A DNA stretch of 64,000 nucleotides from Aliivibrio sp. 1S175 (GTDB lineage: Bacteria > Pseudomonadota > Gammaproteobacteria > Enterobacterales > Vibrionaceae). Under the pieces are notes generated by a model, which saw only the letters and a program-made list of their open reading frames with translations, was not told the DNA's origin and did no database searches. Of this stretch, positions 55,726 to 64,000 are shown piece by piece. The stretch lies in assembly GCF_001690985.1 (NCBI RefSeq), contig NZ_MAJS01000023.1:19431-83430 (forward strand). Reading direction: 5' to 3'. The stretch's first letter is position 1. Each line of letters starts with the position of its first letter. The position numbers and the translations under genes are program-made.

Positions 55726-56589
55726 ATGAATAAACCATTAAACGAATTATTAACCCTTTTACAGCTCGAACAATTAGAGCAAGGCTTATTCAGAGGGCAA
55801 AGTGAGAATTTAGGATTACCCCAAGTTTATGGCGGTCAAGTTATTGGACAAGCACTCTCAGCGGCTCGTTATACCGTTGATAACGCAAGAACAGTACACT
55901 CTTTTCATAGCTACTTTTTATATCCAGGCGATCCTGAAAAAGCCATCATTTATGACGTTGAAAATCTCCGTGATGGCAGAAGTTTTAGTACTCGTCGCGT
56001 AAAAGCGATTCAAAATGGACGCCCTATTTTCTATTTAACGGCTTCATACCATGGTGATGAGCCAGGGTTTGAACATCAATCAGCAATGCCAGATATTGCT
56101 GGACCAGAAAACTTTGCTTCAGAAACACAACTTGCAGAAGCGATTAAACATGTTTTACCACCAGCGGTTCAAAAGATTTTCTGTGGTGAGAAACCAATTG
56201 AAGTTCGTCCTGTAAATATAGTTAACCCACTTGCTCCTAAAAAAGCGGCACCAACACAACATTTATGGATAAGAGCAAATGGGGATTTACCTGATGATCA
56301 GCTAATTCACCAATATCTATTAGCATACGCTTCTGATTGGGGTTTTTTACCAACAGCACTTCACCCACACGAAGTCAGCTTATTAACGCCTAATTTCCAA
56401 GTAGCGACAATTGATCACTCAATGTGGTTCCACCGCCCATTCAAAATGGATGAGTGGCTGCTTTACTCTATTGAAAGTACCAATGCGAGTGGCTCACGTG
56501 GTTTGGTGCGTGGTGAAGTATTTAATCAAAAGGGTGAACTCGTTGCTTCTGCAATACAAGAAGGCGTAATGAGAATGAAAAAGAAATAA
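55726..56589 (+). CDS. tesB: Acyl-CoA thioesterase II
   Basis: 287 aa, same as E. coli TesB (286 aa). Double hotdog fold with [17 protein letters not shown] in the first half and [14 protein letters not shown] and [20 protein letters not shown] in the second; the catalytic Asp, Gln and Thr-type residues lie in LAYASDWGF and nearby. It hydrolyses medium and long-chain acyl-CoA. AAGG lies ten bases before the ATG. Divergent from ybaY. Confidence 0.95.
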   Translation: MNKPLNELLTLLQLEQLEQGLFRGQSENLGLPQVYGGQVIGQALSAARYTVDNARTVHSFHSYFLYPGDPEKAIIYDVENLRDGRSFSTRRVKAIQNGRPIFYLTASYHGDEPGFEHQSAMPDIAGPENFASETQLAEAIKHVLPPAVQKIFCGEKPIEVRPVNIVNPLAPKKAAPTQHLWIRANGDLPDDQLIHQYLLAYASDWGFLPTALHPHEVSLLTPNFQVATIDHSMWFHRPFKMDEWLLYSIESTNASGSRGLVRGEVFNQKGELVASAIQEGVMRMKKK

Positions 56590-56606
56590 GCCTAAACCGA
56601 CATAAT

Positions 56607-56632
56607 GCAGGTCAGTTATTTATGTGACCTGC
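56607..56632. terminator. Hairpin between tesB and decR
   Basis: GCAGGTCA and TGACCTGC with a 10-base loop, between two converging genes; no T-run, so termination is not assured. Confidence 0.4.
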
Positions 56633-56647
56633 TAGTAATCTAAACCG

Positions 56648-57115
56648 TCATAAAGGCAATTCTGTTGTGTATTTTAATGGTTCCATTGCAAAAGTACTGG
56701 TCACGTTTGATATATCATCCACACTATTAACGAGCTTTTTATAGAAACCATCGAAGGCCTTCATGTCTTCAGATAACACCTTGATCATGTAGTCATACTC
56801 CCCCGCCATTCGATAAAACTCCATAACCTCAGGGAAATCAGAGACGGTATCTACAAAGTGGTTATACCATTCTTGAGAATGATTGGAGGTTTTAATCAAT
56901 ACAAAAGCGTTAAAACTTAATCCTAATTTTTCCGGGTTCAGTAAAGCTACTTTCTTTTGAATCACACCCGCTTCTTCTAAACGTTTTAGGCGCTTCCAAC
57001 ATGGTGTCGTCGTTAAGTTAACCCCTTCTGACAATTCTTGAAGTGAAATCGTACAATCTTTTTGTAATAACAAAAGTAAAGTCTTATCCACCTTATCTAG
57101 CTCATGCTTTCCCAT
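56648..57115 (-). CDS. decR: DecR (YbaO), Lrp-family activator of cysteine detoxification
   Basis: 155 aa from the ATG at 57115 (GAGG, five bases upstream); the open frame runs to 57235 but those codons lie in the promoter. Lrp/AsnC architecture: helix-turn-helix [20 protein letters not shown], then a RAM domain ([36 protein letters not shown]). It is closely like E. coli DecR/YbaO, including [10 protein letters not shown] and NVTSTFAME. DecR senses cysteine and activates cysteine-degrading genes. Divergent from the cysteine desulfhydrase gene, its likely target. Confidence 0.92.
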   Translation of the reverse strand: MGKHELDKVDKTLLLLLQKDCTISLQELSEGVNLTTTPCWKRLKRLEEAGVIQKKVALLNPEKLGLSFNAFVLIKTSNHSQEWYNHFVDTVSDFPEVMEFYRMAGEYDYMIKVLSEDMKAFDGFYKKLVNSVDDISNVTSTFAMEPLKYTTELPL

Positions 57116-57252
57116 AGAAACCTCAAAATAGAAAAATTTTCTTTTTAAATGACAGTATGAAGTAAATATAGCAAAGTTTTTCTCATTAGATAACGGTAAA
57201 TTATTCACATCGCTACTATTATTGACATTGACCATATTTAAGGAAAATCATT

Positions 57253-58317
57253 ATGTGTACAGATCATAACTGGATCAATAACGCTATTCGTAAAATTGAA
57301 GCTGATTACCAACGATCTGCGGACACGCACCTTATTAAGCTTGACTTGCCAATGCTTGAGGGTATCGATGTATATTTAAAAGATGAAAGTACTCATCCTA
57401 CAGGCTCCCTTAAACATCGTTTAGCTCGTTCGCTTTTTCTTTATGCTATTTCAAATGGTTGGATTGGTCCAAATACGCCAATAATAGAATCCTCTTCGGG
57501 CAGTACCGCTGTATCTGAGGCTTATTTTGCTCGTTTACTTGGACTGCCATTTATTGCTGTTGTACCTCGTAAAACAGCAAGTAAAAAAATTGAGATGATC
57601 AAATTTTACGGTGGAAAACCACACTTTGTAGAACGTTCAGATGAAATTTATGCAGAATCTCACCGCCTTGCAGAAGAATTAAACGGTCATTATATGGATC
57701 AGTTTACTTATGCAGAGAGAGCAACTGATTGGCGTGGAAACAATAACATCGCTGATAGCATCTTTAACCAAATGACGTTAGAAGATCACCCTAAACCAAC
57801 ATGGATAGTAATGAGTCCGGGAACTGGTGGGACATCAGCAACAATTGGCCGCTTTATTCGCTACCAAAAATACGACACCAAATTATGTGTTGTTGACCCT
57901 GAAAATTCAGTTTTTCACGAGTTTTTTAAAACAGGAAATAAAGATCTGACTTTACAATGTGGCAGCAGAATCGAAGGGATTGGACGACCTCGCGTTGAAC
58001 CAAGCTTCATTCCTGGGGTTATCGATGAGATGCGTACTATCTCAGACGTTGAAAGTGTTGCAACAGTCCGCTGGTTAGAAAACATCCTTGGCAGAAAAGC
58101 GGGAGCCTCAACCGGAACAAATTTATTTGGTGCGCTGCAACTTGCTTGTGAAATGCAACAACAAGGAGAGAAAGGCTCAATCGTAACTCTACTGTGTGAC
58201 AGCGGTGAACGATACCTTGATACTTATTATAATGAGGAATGGGTAACTGAAAATATAGGCGATCTTACTCCTGTGCTTTCTCAGTTAGAGGAATTTGGAA
58301 AAACAGGTCTATTATAA
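57253..58317 (+). CDS. cdsH: PLP-dependent cysteine desulfhydrase, CdsH type
   Basis: 354 aa, fold type II PLP enzyme of the cysteine synthase family. The PLP lysine is in [13 protein letters not shown] (about Lys54), the Asn/Ser-binding loop is [19 protein letters not shown], and the phosphate-binding glycine loop is [17 protein letters not shown]. The pairing with decR is the same as cdsH-ybaO in Salmonella, where CdsH breaks down cysteine to pyruvate, sulfide and ammonia. GGAAA lies near the ATG. A divergent 137-base control region holds both promoters. Confidence 0.82.
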   Translation: MCTDHNWINNAIRKIEADYQRSADTHLIKLDLPMLEGIDVYLKDESTHPTGSLKHRLARSLFLYAISNGWIGPNTPIIESSSGSTAVSEAYFARLLGLPFIAVVPRKTASKKIEMIKFYGGKPHFVERSDEIYAESHRLAEELNGHYMDQFTYAERATDWRGNNNIADSIFNQMTLEDHPKPTWIVMSPGTGGTSATIGRFIRYQKYDTKLCVVDPENSVFHEFFKTGNKDLTLQCGSRIEGIGRPRVEPSFIPGVIDEMRTISDVESVATVRWLENILGRKAGASTGTNLFGALQLACEMQQQGEKGSIVTLLCDSGERYLDTYYNEEWVTENIGDLTPVLSQLEEFGKTGLL

Positions 58318-58348
58318 ACCTTAGTAATTTGAAAACTATTTCCTAATT

Positions 58349-58376
58349 AAAGCCATCGATCATCGGTGGCTTTTTT
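58349..58376 (+). terminator. Terminator of cdsH
   Basis: AAAGCCATCGA-TCA-TCGGTGGCTTT (one T-G pair), then T-run. Confidence 0.88.
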
Positions 58377-58419
58377 ACTACAATAGCGAACAAACAATCC
58401 TATTGAGATTTCTTATATT

Positions 58420-59103
58420 ATGTCTACAGCTATCGTTGTATTTAGTGGCGGTCAAGACTCCACCACCTGTTTAATTCAAGCTCTTACACAGTATGAACAC
58501 GTTCATTGTATTACTTTTGATTATGGCCAACGTCATAATCAAGAAATTGAAGTAGCAAAAAAAGTCGCTCTTGAGTTGGGTGCGGCCTCCCATAAAGTAA
58601 TGGATGTCGGCTTATTAAATGAACTTGCTGCCAGCTCATTAACTCGCGATAACATCCCTGTGTCTCACGAACTGCAAGAAAACGGCTTACCAAACTCTTT
58701 TGTTCCGGGCCGTAATATTCTTTTCTTAACCTTGGCGGGTATCTACGCCTATCAATTAGGTGCGGAATCAGTCATTACAGGAGTATGTGAAACTGATTTT
58801 TCTGGTTACCCAGATTGTCGTGATGAATTCGTAAAATCGATCAACCAATCTCTTGTATTAGGCATGGATCGTAAGCTTAGAATTGATACGCCATTAATGT
58901 GGCTAAATAAAGCAGAAACATGGGCGCTAGCTGACAAGTATGGAAAATTAGACTATGTACGCAATCAAACATTAACCTGTTATAACGGTGTGATTGGCGA
59001 TGGCTGTGGTGACTGCCCATCGTGTGACTTACGTAAGAATGGTTTAGACGACTACTTAGAAAATAAAGACGCAGTAATGGCTGATTTAAACTCTAAGATC
59101 TAA
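58420..59103 (+). CDS. queC: 7-cyano-7-deazaguanine synthase
   Basis: 227 aa. N-terminal PP-loop [14 protein letters not shown] (about 9-22), conserved [16 protein letters not shown] and [17 protein letters not shown], and a C-terminal zinc site made of [19 protein letters not shown] (four Cys). QueC converts 7-carboxy-7-deazaguanine to preQ0 using ATP and ammonia for queuosine in tRNA. No other queuosine gene is near. A bidirectional terminator separates it from the efflux pump. Confidence 0.95.
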   Translation: MSTAIVVFSGGQDSTTCLIQALTQYEHVHCITFDYGQRHNQEIEVAKKVALELGAASHKVMDVGLLNELAASSLTRDNIPVSHELQENGLPNSFVPGRNILFLTLAGIYAYQLGAESVITGVCETDFSGYPDCRDEFVKSINQSLVLGMDRKLRIDTPLMWLNKAETWALADKYGKLDYVRNQTLTCYNGVIGDGCGDCPSCDLRKNGLDDYLENKDAVMADLNSKI

Positions 59104-59148
59104 AACGAATTGGCCTTACTTTTAAGCTAATTTCGTTTAATTTAGAAT

Positions 59149-59189
59149 TAAAAAACGCCCATCTTTAATAAGAAAGATGGGCGTTTTTC
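59149..59189. terminator. Convergent terminator, queC / RND pump
   Basis: AAAAACGCCCATCTTT (59151-59166) and AAAGATGGGCGTTTTT (59173-59188), a 16-bp stem with T-runs on both strands. Confidence 0.94.
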
Positions 59190-59208
59190 TTTTAGTTAAG
59201 ATACAAAA

Positions 59209-62200
59209 TTAATGCGAAATTCGACCTTTAATATCATGATCTATTTCTTTATTAAGTTGCTCTTCAACATAACCAGGTGAGTGTGTGCTGCCAGAAATCA
59301 ATCGATACATTGCAGGAATAACAAACAACGTTACTAACGTCGCAAATGCCATACCAAAGAAAATAACCGTACCTACTGCCACTCGGCTTTCATAACCAGC
59401 ACCTGTCGACATAATTAATGGAATAGCACCCGCTAATGTCGTAAATGCCGTCATTAAGATCGGACGTAAACGACGAGCAGAAGCATCAATAATCGCTTGC
59501 TCTAACTCCACGCCTTTATCACGCAGTTGGTTAGCAAACTCAACAATCAAGATCCCATTTTTAGTTACCATTCCGATCAACATGATCATACCAATCTGGC
59601 TGTAAATATTTAGCCCCTGCCCCATAATAACTAAACCAAGGAATCCACCGAATACACCCATTGGTACAGTAAACATCACAACCATAGGGTTGATAAAGCT
59701 TTCAAATTGGGCCGCTAATACAAGATAGGCAACCAGTAAAGCTAAACCAAATACCACTAAAATACTTGATTGGTTTTCTTTAAAGTCTTTTGATTCTCCT
59801 GTGTAAGCCACTGAAATGTCACTTGGTAACATTTCAATCGCTTTTGCATCTAGATAATCCAGAGCATCACCTAACGTCGCACCATCTTTTAAATTTGCAG
59901 TTAACGTTATCGATTTTTGCTTATTGGTGTGTGATAAACGAATAGCAGAGGCCACTTCATTGATTTTAGTTACCGTATCTAAAGTAACGAGATCACCTGT
60001 CGTCGTTCTCATGTAAATCTGACTTAAATCAGCTGCATTATTAAAGTTATTTTCGTCACCACGCAAGTACACGTCATACTCTTCACCACGGTCGACATAA
60101 GTTGTCTCGCTTTTACCACCAAGCATAATTTCAAGCGTATCAGAAATATCAGAGATCTTAATGCCCAGTTCTGCGGCACGATTACGATCAACAGACACCA
60201 CTAATTCTGGTGTTTTCTCTGAATAATTAATATCCGCACCTTCCATTAATGGGCTGTTATTGGCATCTGCTTTTAATAGTTCACCCCATTTTTGAAGCTC
60301 TTTATAATCAGAACCGCCAAGTACAAATTGAACTGGTTCACTTGAGCCACCGCGGAAACCTGGCATCATTGGAAATACACGAGCATCAGGAATATCAGCT
60401 AAGGTCTTCCTAATTAACCCTAAGCCCTCTTGAGCGGTTAATTCTCTATCAGCCCAATCTTCCAAGATCATAATAACGAAACCTGTTTGGTCTCCAGCAT
60501 TACCGCCAAAAGCTGGAGATTGAATACTGAATGATTTTAGGAAACCTTGACCAAGTAATGGCATTAAACGCTCTTCAACAATATCCATGTTTGAGCTCAT
60601 TCGGTTATAACTGGTTGCATCAGCACCACGAACAAACGCGAATAATACGCCACGGTCTTCTTGTGGTGTTAATTGCGATGGAACTTGTTGCATTAATCCG
60701 TAACTGCCACCAATACAAGCCAAAATGATAACTGGAGCTAATAAACGCCATGCTACCGCTTTACTCACCGATTTACGGTAACCTCGCTCTAGACCTGCGA
60801 ATAATTTATCCACAAATATATTAAATCGATTTGGTTTTACATTGGCTTTTAAAATCTTACTGCCGAGCACTGGTGTGAGCGTCAAAGCGATCAATGATGA
60901 GAATAAGACCGACATTGCTAATAACACTGAAAACTCAGTAAATAAGAGACCAACCATGCCATCCATAAAGGAAATAGGTAAGAACACCATTACAAGCACA
61001 AGTGTCGTAGCAATAACCGCAAAGCCCACTTCTCTAGTGCCCTTATAGGCAGCTAAAAGTGGTGACTCTCCTTTTTCTAAATGATGGAAAATATTTTCAA
61101 CTACCACAATGGCATCATCAACTACTAAACCAATCGACAAGATCAATGCCATCAAAGTAATAAGGTTTATCGAGAATCCAAAGTAGTACGCCGCCATAAA
61201 CGACGAAATCAAAGAGACAGGAACCGTAACGGCAGGAATTAATGTTGCACGAGCTTGGCCAATAAAGATATACAGCACCAAAATAACCAAACCACCGGTA
61301 ATAAAGAGTGTGCTGTAAACTTCTGAAATTGAACGATCAATAAAAACGGTAGAATCATAATCAATCGCTAAACGAGTACCTTCAGGTAGAAACTGTTGGA
61401 TCTTCTCTACTTCTTCATGAACTAAATTCGCAACATCTAATGGGTTTGCATCAGATTGTGGGACAATGCCCATACTTACATTAACAACACCATCACTTTT
61501 AAAGGTCGAATTTTCGTTTTCAGCACCAATGAACACATCAGCGACATCTTTTAGATAAATTGATGTTCCATCGCTGGCGGTTTTGACAACAAGATAATTA
61601 AAGTCTTCTGCTTGGTTGTAGAGGCGCTCGGTTCGAACTGACATAACGATAGCGTCATTGCGAACTTCCCCCCCTGGGCTTTCTATATTTTCAGAACGCA
61701 ATGCTGCCGTAATATCTGATGCTGTCACACCGCGGCCAGCCATTAATGCGGGCTTCAACTTCACGTACATTACTTTGTAAAGACCACCAGAAATATCAAC
61801 CGAGCTTACACCGGTAATCAAACTGAATCGATCAACCAATACACGTTCGGTGTAATCGGTTAATTCAGTGCGGTCCATTACGCTTGAGCTTAAATTAATG
61901 TATAGCGACGCTTCACCAGAGCCATTATTCTTAAAAACTATCGGGTCATCGGCTTCATCCGGTAAACTTCGTTGAGCACGAGCTACCGCATCACGCACAT
62001 CGCTCACCCCGGTATTTAAGTCGTAACCCAAATCAAAGGTAATCGTAATGCGTGACATACTATTACGAGTAGTTGATTCGATTTCATCAATACCACTAAT
62101 ACCTGAAAGTTGATCTTCTAATACTGTCGTTATCTGGCTTTCAATGATCGTCGCCGATGCACCTTCATAACGAGTACTAATTGATACTACAGGGCTTTCA

Positions 62201-62319
62201 ATATCTGGCATTTCACGTACAGCAAGTTTACTAAATGAAACCGCACCAAATACACACAACAATAAACTTAAAACAATGGCAACGACCGGCCTTTTTACTG
62301 ATACATCAGACAACCACAT
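59209..62319 (-). CDS. RND multidrug efflux permease (HAE1 family)
   Basis: 1036 aa, full length for the AcrB/MexB family, with twelve membrane helices and two large periplasmic loops. N-terminal MWLSDVSVKRPVVAIVLSLL, the proton-relay aspartates in LVVDDAIVVVENIFHHLEKG (TM4) and Lys in GMVTKNGILIVEFANQL (TM10) are all present, so it should be active. The sequence is of the shorter-loop subgroup often encoded with an adaptor alone. Its substrate cannot be told. Two bases after the adaptor gene; no outer-membrane channel gene is nearby, so TolC is the likely partner. Confidence 0.93.
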   Translation of the reverse strand: MWLSDVSVKRPVVAIVLSLLLCVFGAVSFSKLAVREMPDIESPVVSISTRYEGASATIIESQITTVLEDQLSGISGIDEIESTTRNSMSRITITFDLGYDLNTGVSDVRDAVARAQRSLPDEADDPIVFKNNGSGEASLYINLSSSVMDRTELTDYTERVLVDRFSLITGVSSVDISGGLYKVMYVKLKPALMAGRGVTASDITAALRSENIESPGGEVRNDAIVMSVRTERLYNQAEDFNYLVVKTASDGTSIYLKDVADVFIGAENENSTFKSDGVVNVSMGIVPQSDANPLDVANLVHEEVEKIQQFLPEGTRLAIDYDSTVFIDRSISEVYSTLFITGGLVILVLYIFIGQARATLIPAVTVPVSLISSFMAAYYFGFSINLITLMALILSIGLVVDDAIVVVENIFHHLEKGESPLLAAYKGTREVGFAVIATTLVLVMVFLPISFMDGMVGLLFTEFSVLLAMSVLFSSLIALTLTPVLGSKILKANVKPNRFNIFVDKLFAGLERGYRKSVSKAVAWRLLAPVIILACIGGSYGLMQQVPSQLTPQEDRGVLFAFVRGADATSYNRMSSNMDIVEERLMPLLGQGFLKSFSIQSPAFGGNAGDQTGFVIMILEDWADRELTAQEGLGLIRKTLADIPDARVFPMMPGFRGGSSEPVQFVLGGSDYKELQKWGELLKADANNSPLMEGADINYSEKTPELVVSVDRNRAAELGIKISDISDTLEIMLGGKSETTYVDRGEEYDVYLRGDENNFNNAADLSQIYMRTTTGDLVTLDTVTKINEVASAIRLSHTNKQKSITLTANLKDGATLGDALDYLDAKAIEMLPSDISVAYTGESKDFKENQSSILVVFGLALLVAYLVLAAQFESFINPMVVMFTVPMGVFGGFLGLVIMGQGLNIYSQIGMIMLIGMVTKNGILIVEFANQLRDKGVELEQAIIDASARRLRPILMTAFTTLAGAIPLIMSTGAGYESRVAVGTVIFFGMAFATLVTLFVIPAMYRLISGSTHSPGYVEEQLNKEIDHDIKGRISH

Positions 62320-62321
62320 GA

Positions 62322-63380
62322 TTATTGTCCTTCTGAAACAGATTGAGCAGGTTCTTTCTCAAGCTGCTTTACAACCACGCCATCACGCATATTCACTAAT
62401 CCTTGAACAACGATATCTTGACCAATAGATAAGCCCGTACTAATAACAACACGGTTTTCAACACGAGCACCTAGAGTTACTTCTGTTCTCGTTACTTTAT
62501 TATCTTCACCAATGACATAAACATAACGTTTAGTACCAGAGTATTCTAATGCTTGAACAGGAATGATTGGCGCATTAATCGAAGGAAAATCAACCGTTGC
62601 GGCCATCAACATCCCTGGTTTCATTTTGAAATCTTTATTTGGAAATTCAATTCGAATACGTAAGTTAAGTGTTTCAGCGTTAATTCGAGAATCAATACCA
62701 ACTACTTTTCCAGTAAATACAGTAGAGCCCCATGCTTGGCTTATCGCTTCAACTTTCATTCCCGTAGATAACATAGATAGATAACGTTCAGGAATTTGTA
62801 AATCTAACTGCATCATAGATAAATTATCTAGTGTTAGTAGCTCAGTCCCTGCACTCACCATCTTCCCGCGGCTAAAATCAATGAAGCCAACCGTGCCAGC
62901 AAAAGGCGCTGAAATATGAAGATCTGCCAAATTTGCATTTGCTGCCTCTAAACGAGCTGCAGCAATATCCACACTCGCTTTTTGACCATCAATTTCCGTT
63001 TGTGTAATCGCATTCTTTTTTGCTAAACGTTGAAACTCTTTTAACTTACGCTTTTCATCATTTAAATACGCACGTGCTTCTTTTATTGAGGCACTGGCCT
63101 TATCATCATTTAATTGAACTAAAAGCTGGCCTTTCTTCACGTCTTGATTCGCTTTTATAGCAATACGATCAATTTTCCCAGAAACCTCTGGAGATATAAT
63201 GACAGACTCTGCTGCCTCTAGCTTGCCAATAAGGGATAAAGACTGAGAGATCTCATGCGTTGCAACTTCTTCAGCCACAACAGCAACCGCTTGATTTCCT
63301 CTTGGTTTCTTAGCATAAGAAGGTGTTGATAAAGTGCATGCCAGTAAAACCGAAAGAGCAATAGACTTAGTTTGATTCAT
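62322..63380 (-). CDS. RND efflux periplasmic adaptor
   Basis: 352 aa. Signal peptide ends TPSYA|KKP. Membrane-fusion protein domains: lipoyl halves (ESVIISPEVSGKIDRIAI and LHISAPFAGTVGFIDFSRGK), a hairpin helix (ASIKEARAYLNDEKRKLKEF), the beta-barrel MKPGMLMAATVDFP and the membrane-proximal domain (VVQGLVNMRDGVVVK). It links the permease to the outer-membrane channel. No lipobox, so it is likely anchored by association only. First gene of the two-gene operon. Confidence 0.93.
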   Translation of the reverse strand: MNQTKSIALSVLLACTLSTPSYAKKPRGNQAVAVVAEEVATHEISQSLSLIGKLEAAESVIISPEVSGKIDRIAIKANQDVKKGQLLVQLNDDKASASIKEARAYLNDEKRKLKEFQRLAKKNAITQTEIDGQKASVDIAAARLEAANANLADLHISAPFAGTVGFIDFSRGKMVSAGTELLTLDNLSMMQLDLQIPERYLSMLSTGMKVEAISQAWGSTVFTGKVVGIDSRINAETLNLRIRIEFPNKDFKMKPGMLMAATVDFPSINAPIIPVQALEYSGTKRYVYVIGEDNKVTRTEVTLGARVENRVVISTGLSIGQDIVVQGLVNMRDGVVVKQLEKEPAQSVSEGQ

Positions 63381-63598
63381 ATTGATACTTATTATTTGAA
63401 TAATTGAAATTACTTACTGACTATAGTTTACCAAGTGAAAGTACTTTTGTTCGTCAATGAATGTAAAGATGCCGCAATAAACTGTAAAAACAATTACTTC
63501 TGTATGAGCTATTTTTAGTTGATTTGTTTAAAATTGATGCTTTTTACTCCTTTTTGACGAAAAACCAATCATTTAAACCAAAAAGCAAAGAAAAGTGC
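63381..63598. other. Intergenic, adaptor gene / tRNA-Tyr promoter
   Basis: About 220 AT-rich bases upstream of the adaptor gene, containing its promoter. No convincing gene or motif. Confidence 0.4.
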
Positions 63599-63626
63599 TT
63601 TACAGGAAAACGAAGTTTGCTATTAT
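63599..63626 (+). promoter_or_regulatory. Promoter of the tRNA-Tyr operon
   Basis: TTTACA (63599-63604), 16-base spacer, TATTAT (63621-63626), then a CGCTCC discriminator. The first tRNA-Tyr starts 60 bases further on. Confidence 0.8.
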
Positions 63627-63686
63627 TCGCTCCGAACTTGGCAAGGTCGTTGGGAAAACTCTCGCTAAGTATAAAAATCTCTCGTT

Positions 63687-63770
<84 letters not shown>

Positions 63771-63854
63771 TTATTCTTCTTGATTGTATTAACGATTAAG
63801 ATAACTTGATTGCTCCGTTGGGAAACGAGTTAGTTAAGTATAAAAATCCCCGTT

Positions 63855-63938
<84 letters not shown>

Positions 63939-64000
63939 TTATTCTTCTTAGTCGTTATTAACGAATAAGATAACTTGATTACTCCGTTGGGAAACGAGTT

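Noticed and set aside
57116..57235. 40-residue N-terminal extension of decR
   Set aside because: It covers the divergent promoter region; GAGG before 57115 and the family length support the shorter protein.

Overview
The window reads as a chromosomal segment of a marine gammaproteobacterium of the Vibrionaceae, most like Aliivibrio (the Vibrio fischeri group). The grounds are low GC content, many genes with close Vibrio relatives (DUF3334, DUF3392, YdiJ, TorR/TorD, PurR, DecR/CdsH), an ybaZ-ybaY-tesB block in the enterobacterial order, and a c-di-GMP-I (GEMM) riboswitch in front of a TfoX-family gene, which is the arrangement known for tfoY in vibrios. The species is inferred from gene content only. 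No insertion sequence, prophage, integron or CRISPR array was seen; this is mostly core chromosome.

Layout. 1-9 kb: end of a CBS-domain protein, a pseudo-receiver/TPR protein, the large FAD/Fe-S oxidase YdiJ, two DUF proteins, a very small gene, and a sirohaem synthase gene (with a decayed methyltransferase tail) followed at once by a GntR/UTRA regulator. 9-13.4 kb: a complete polar amino-acid ABC importer, aapJQMP. 13.5-23 kb: YccA, two Sel1-repeat proteins, a two-gene operon of a membrane P-loop ATPase and an MscS channel, a secreted NUDIX-PAP2 fusion with a GNAT acetyltransferase, PgpB, and the remains of two genes that appear to have lost their 5' ends in one deletion. 23.3-31.2 kb: the periplasmic ammonifying nitrite reductase system. 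nrfA stands alone and divergent from nrfBCD-nrfE-dsbE-nrfF, with an nrfG-like gene on the far side of nrfA; the shared control region holds a perfect FNR palindrome.

31-44 kb: outer-membrane phospholipase A, an HrpB-type helicase, NAD malic enzyme, DUF3392, SanA, a diguanylate cyclase, a MipA/OmpV porin-like protein, a small unknown gene, and a three-gene ECF vitamin-type importer. 44.6-45.3 kb: tRNA genes Leu-Cys-Leu-Cys made by tandem duplication. 45.4-51.8 kb: rluF, a lipoprotein, torR/torD, purR with an elaborate leader, and the riboswitch-tfoY unit. 52-63.4 kb: a second diguanylate cyclase, a membrane protein, ybaZ/ybaY/tesB, the divergent decR/cdsH cysteine-detoxification pair, queC and an RND efflux pump with its adaptor. 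The right edge enters a tandem array of tRNA-Tyr genes.

Themes. Anaerobic respiration (nrf, tor) and c-di-GMP signalling (two GGDEF proteins and a c-di-GMP riboswitch controlling tfoY) are the clearest functional groupings. The least explained items are the ATPase-MscS operon, the NUDIX-PAP2 fusion, the sirohaem synthase tail, the structured purR leader, and the double gene remnant at 22.9-23.3 kb. Start codons were moved from the longest open frame wherever a Shine-Dalgarno sequence, signal peptide or family alignment argued for it; those cases are stated.
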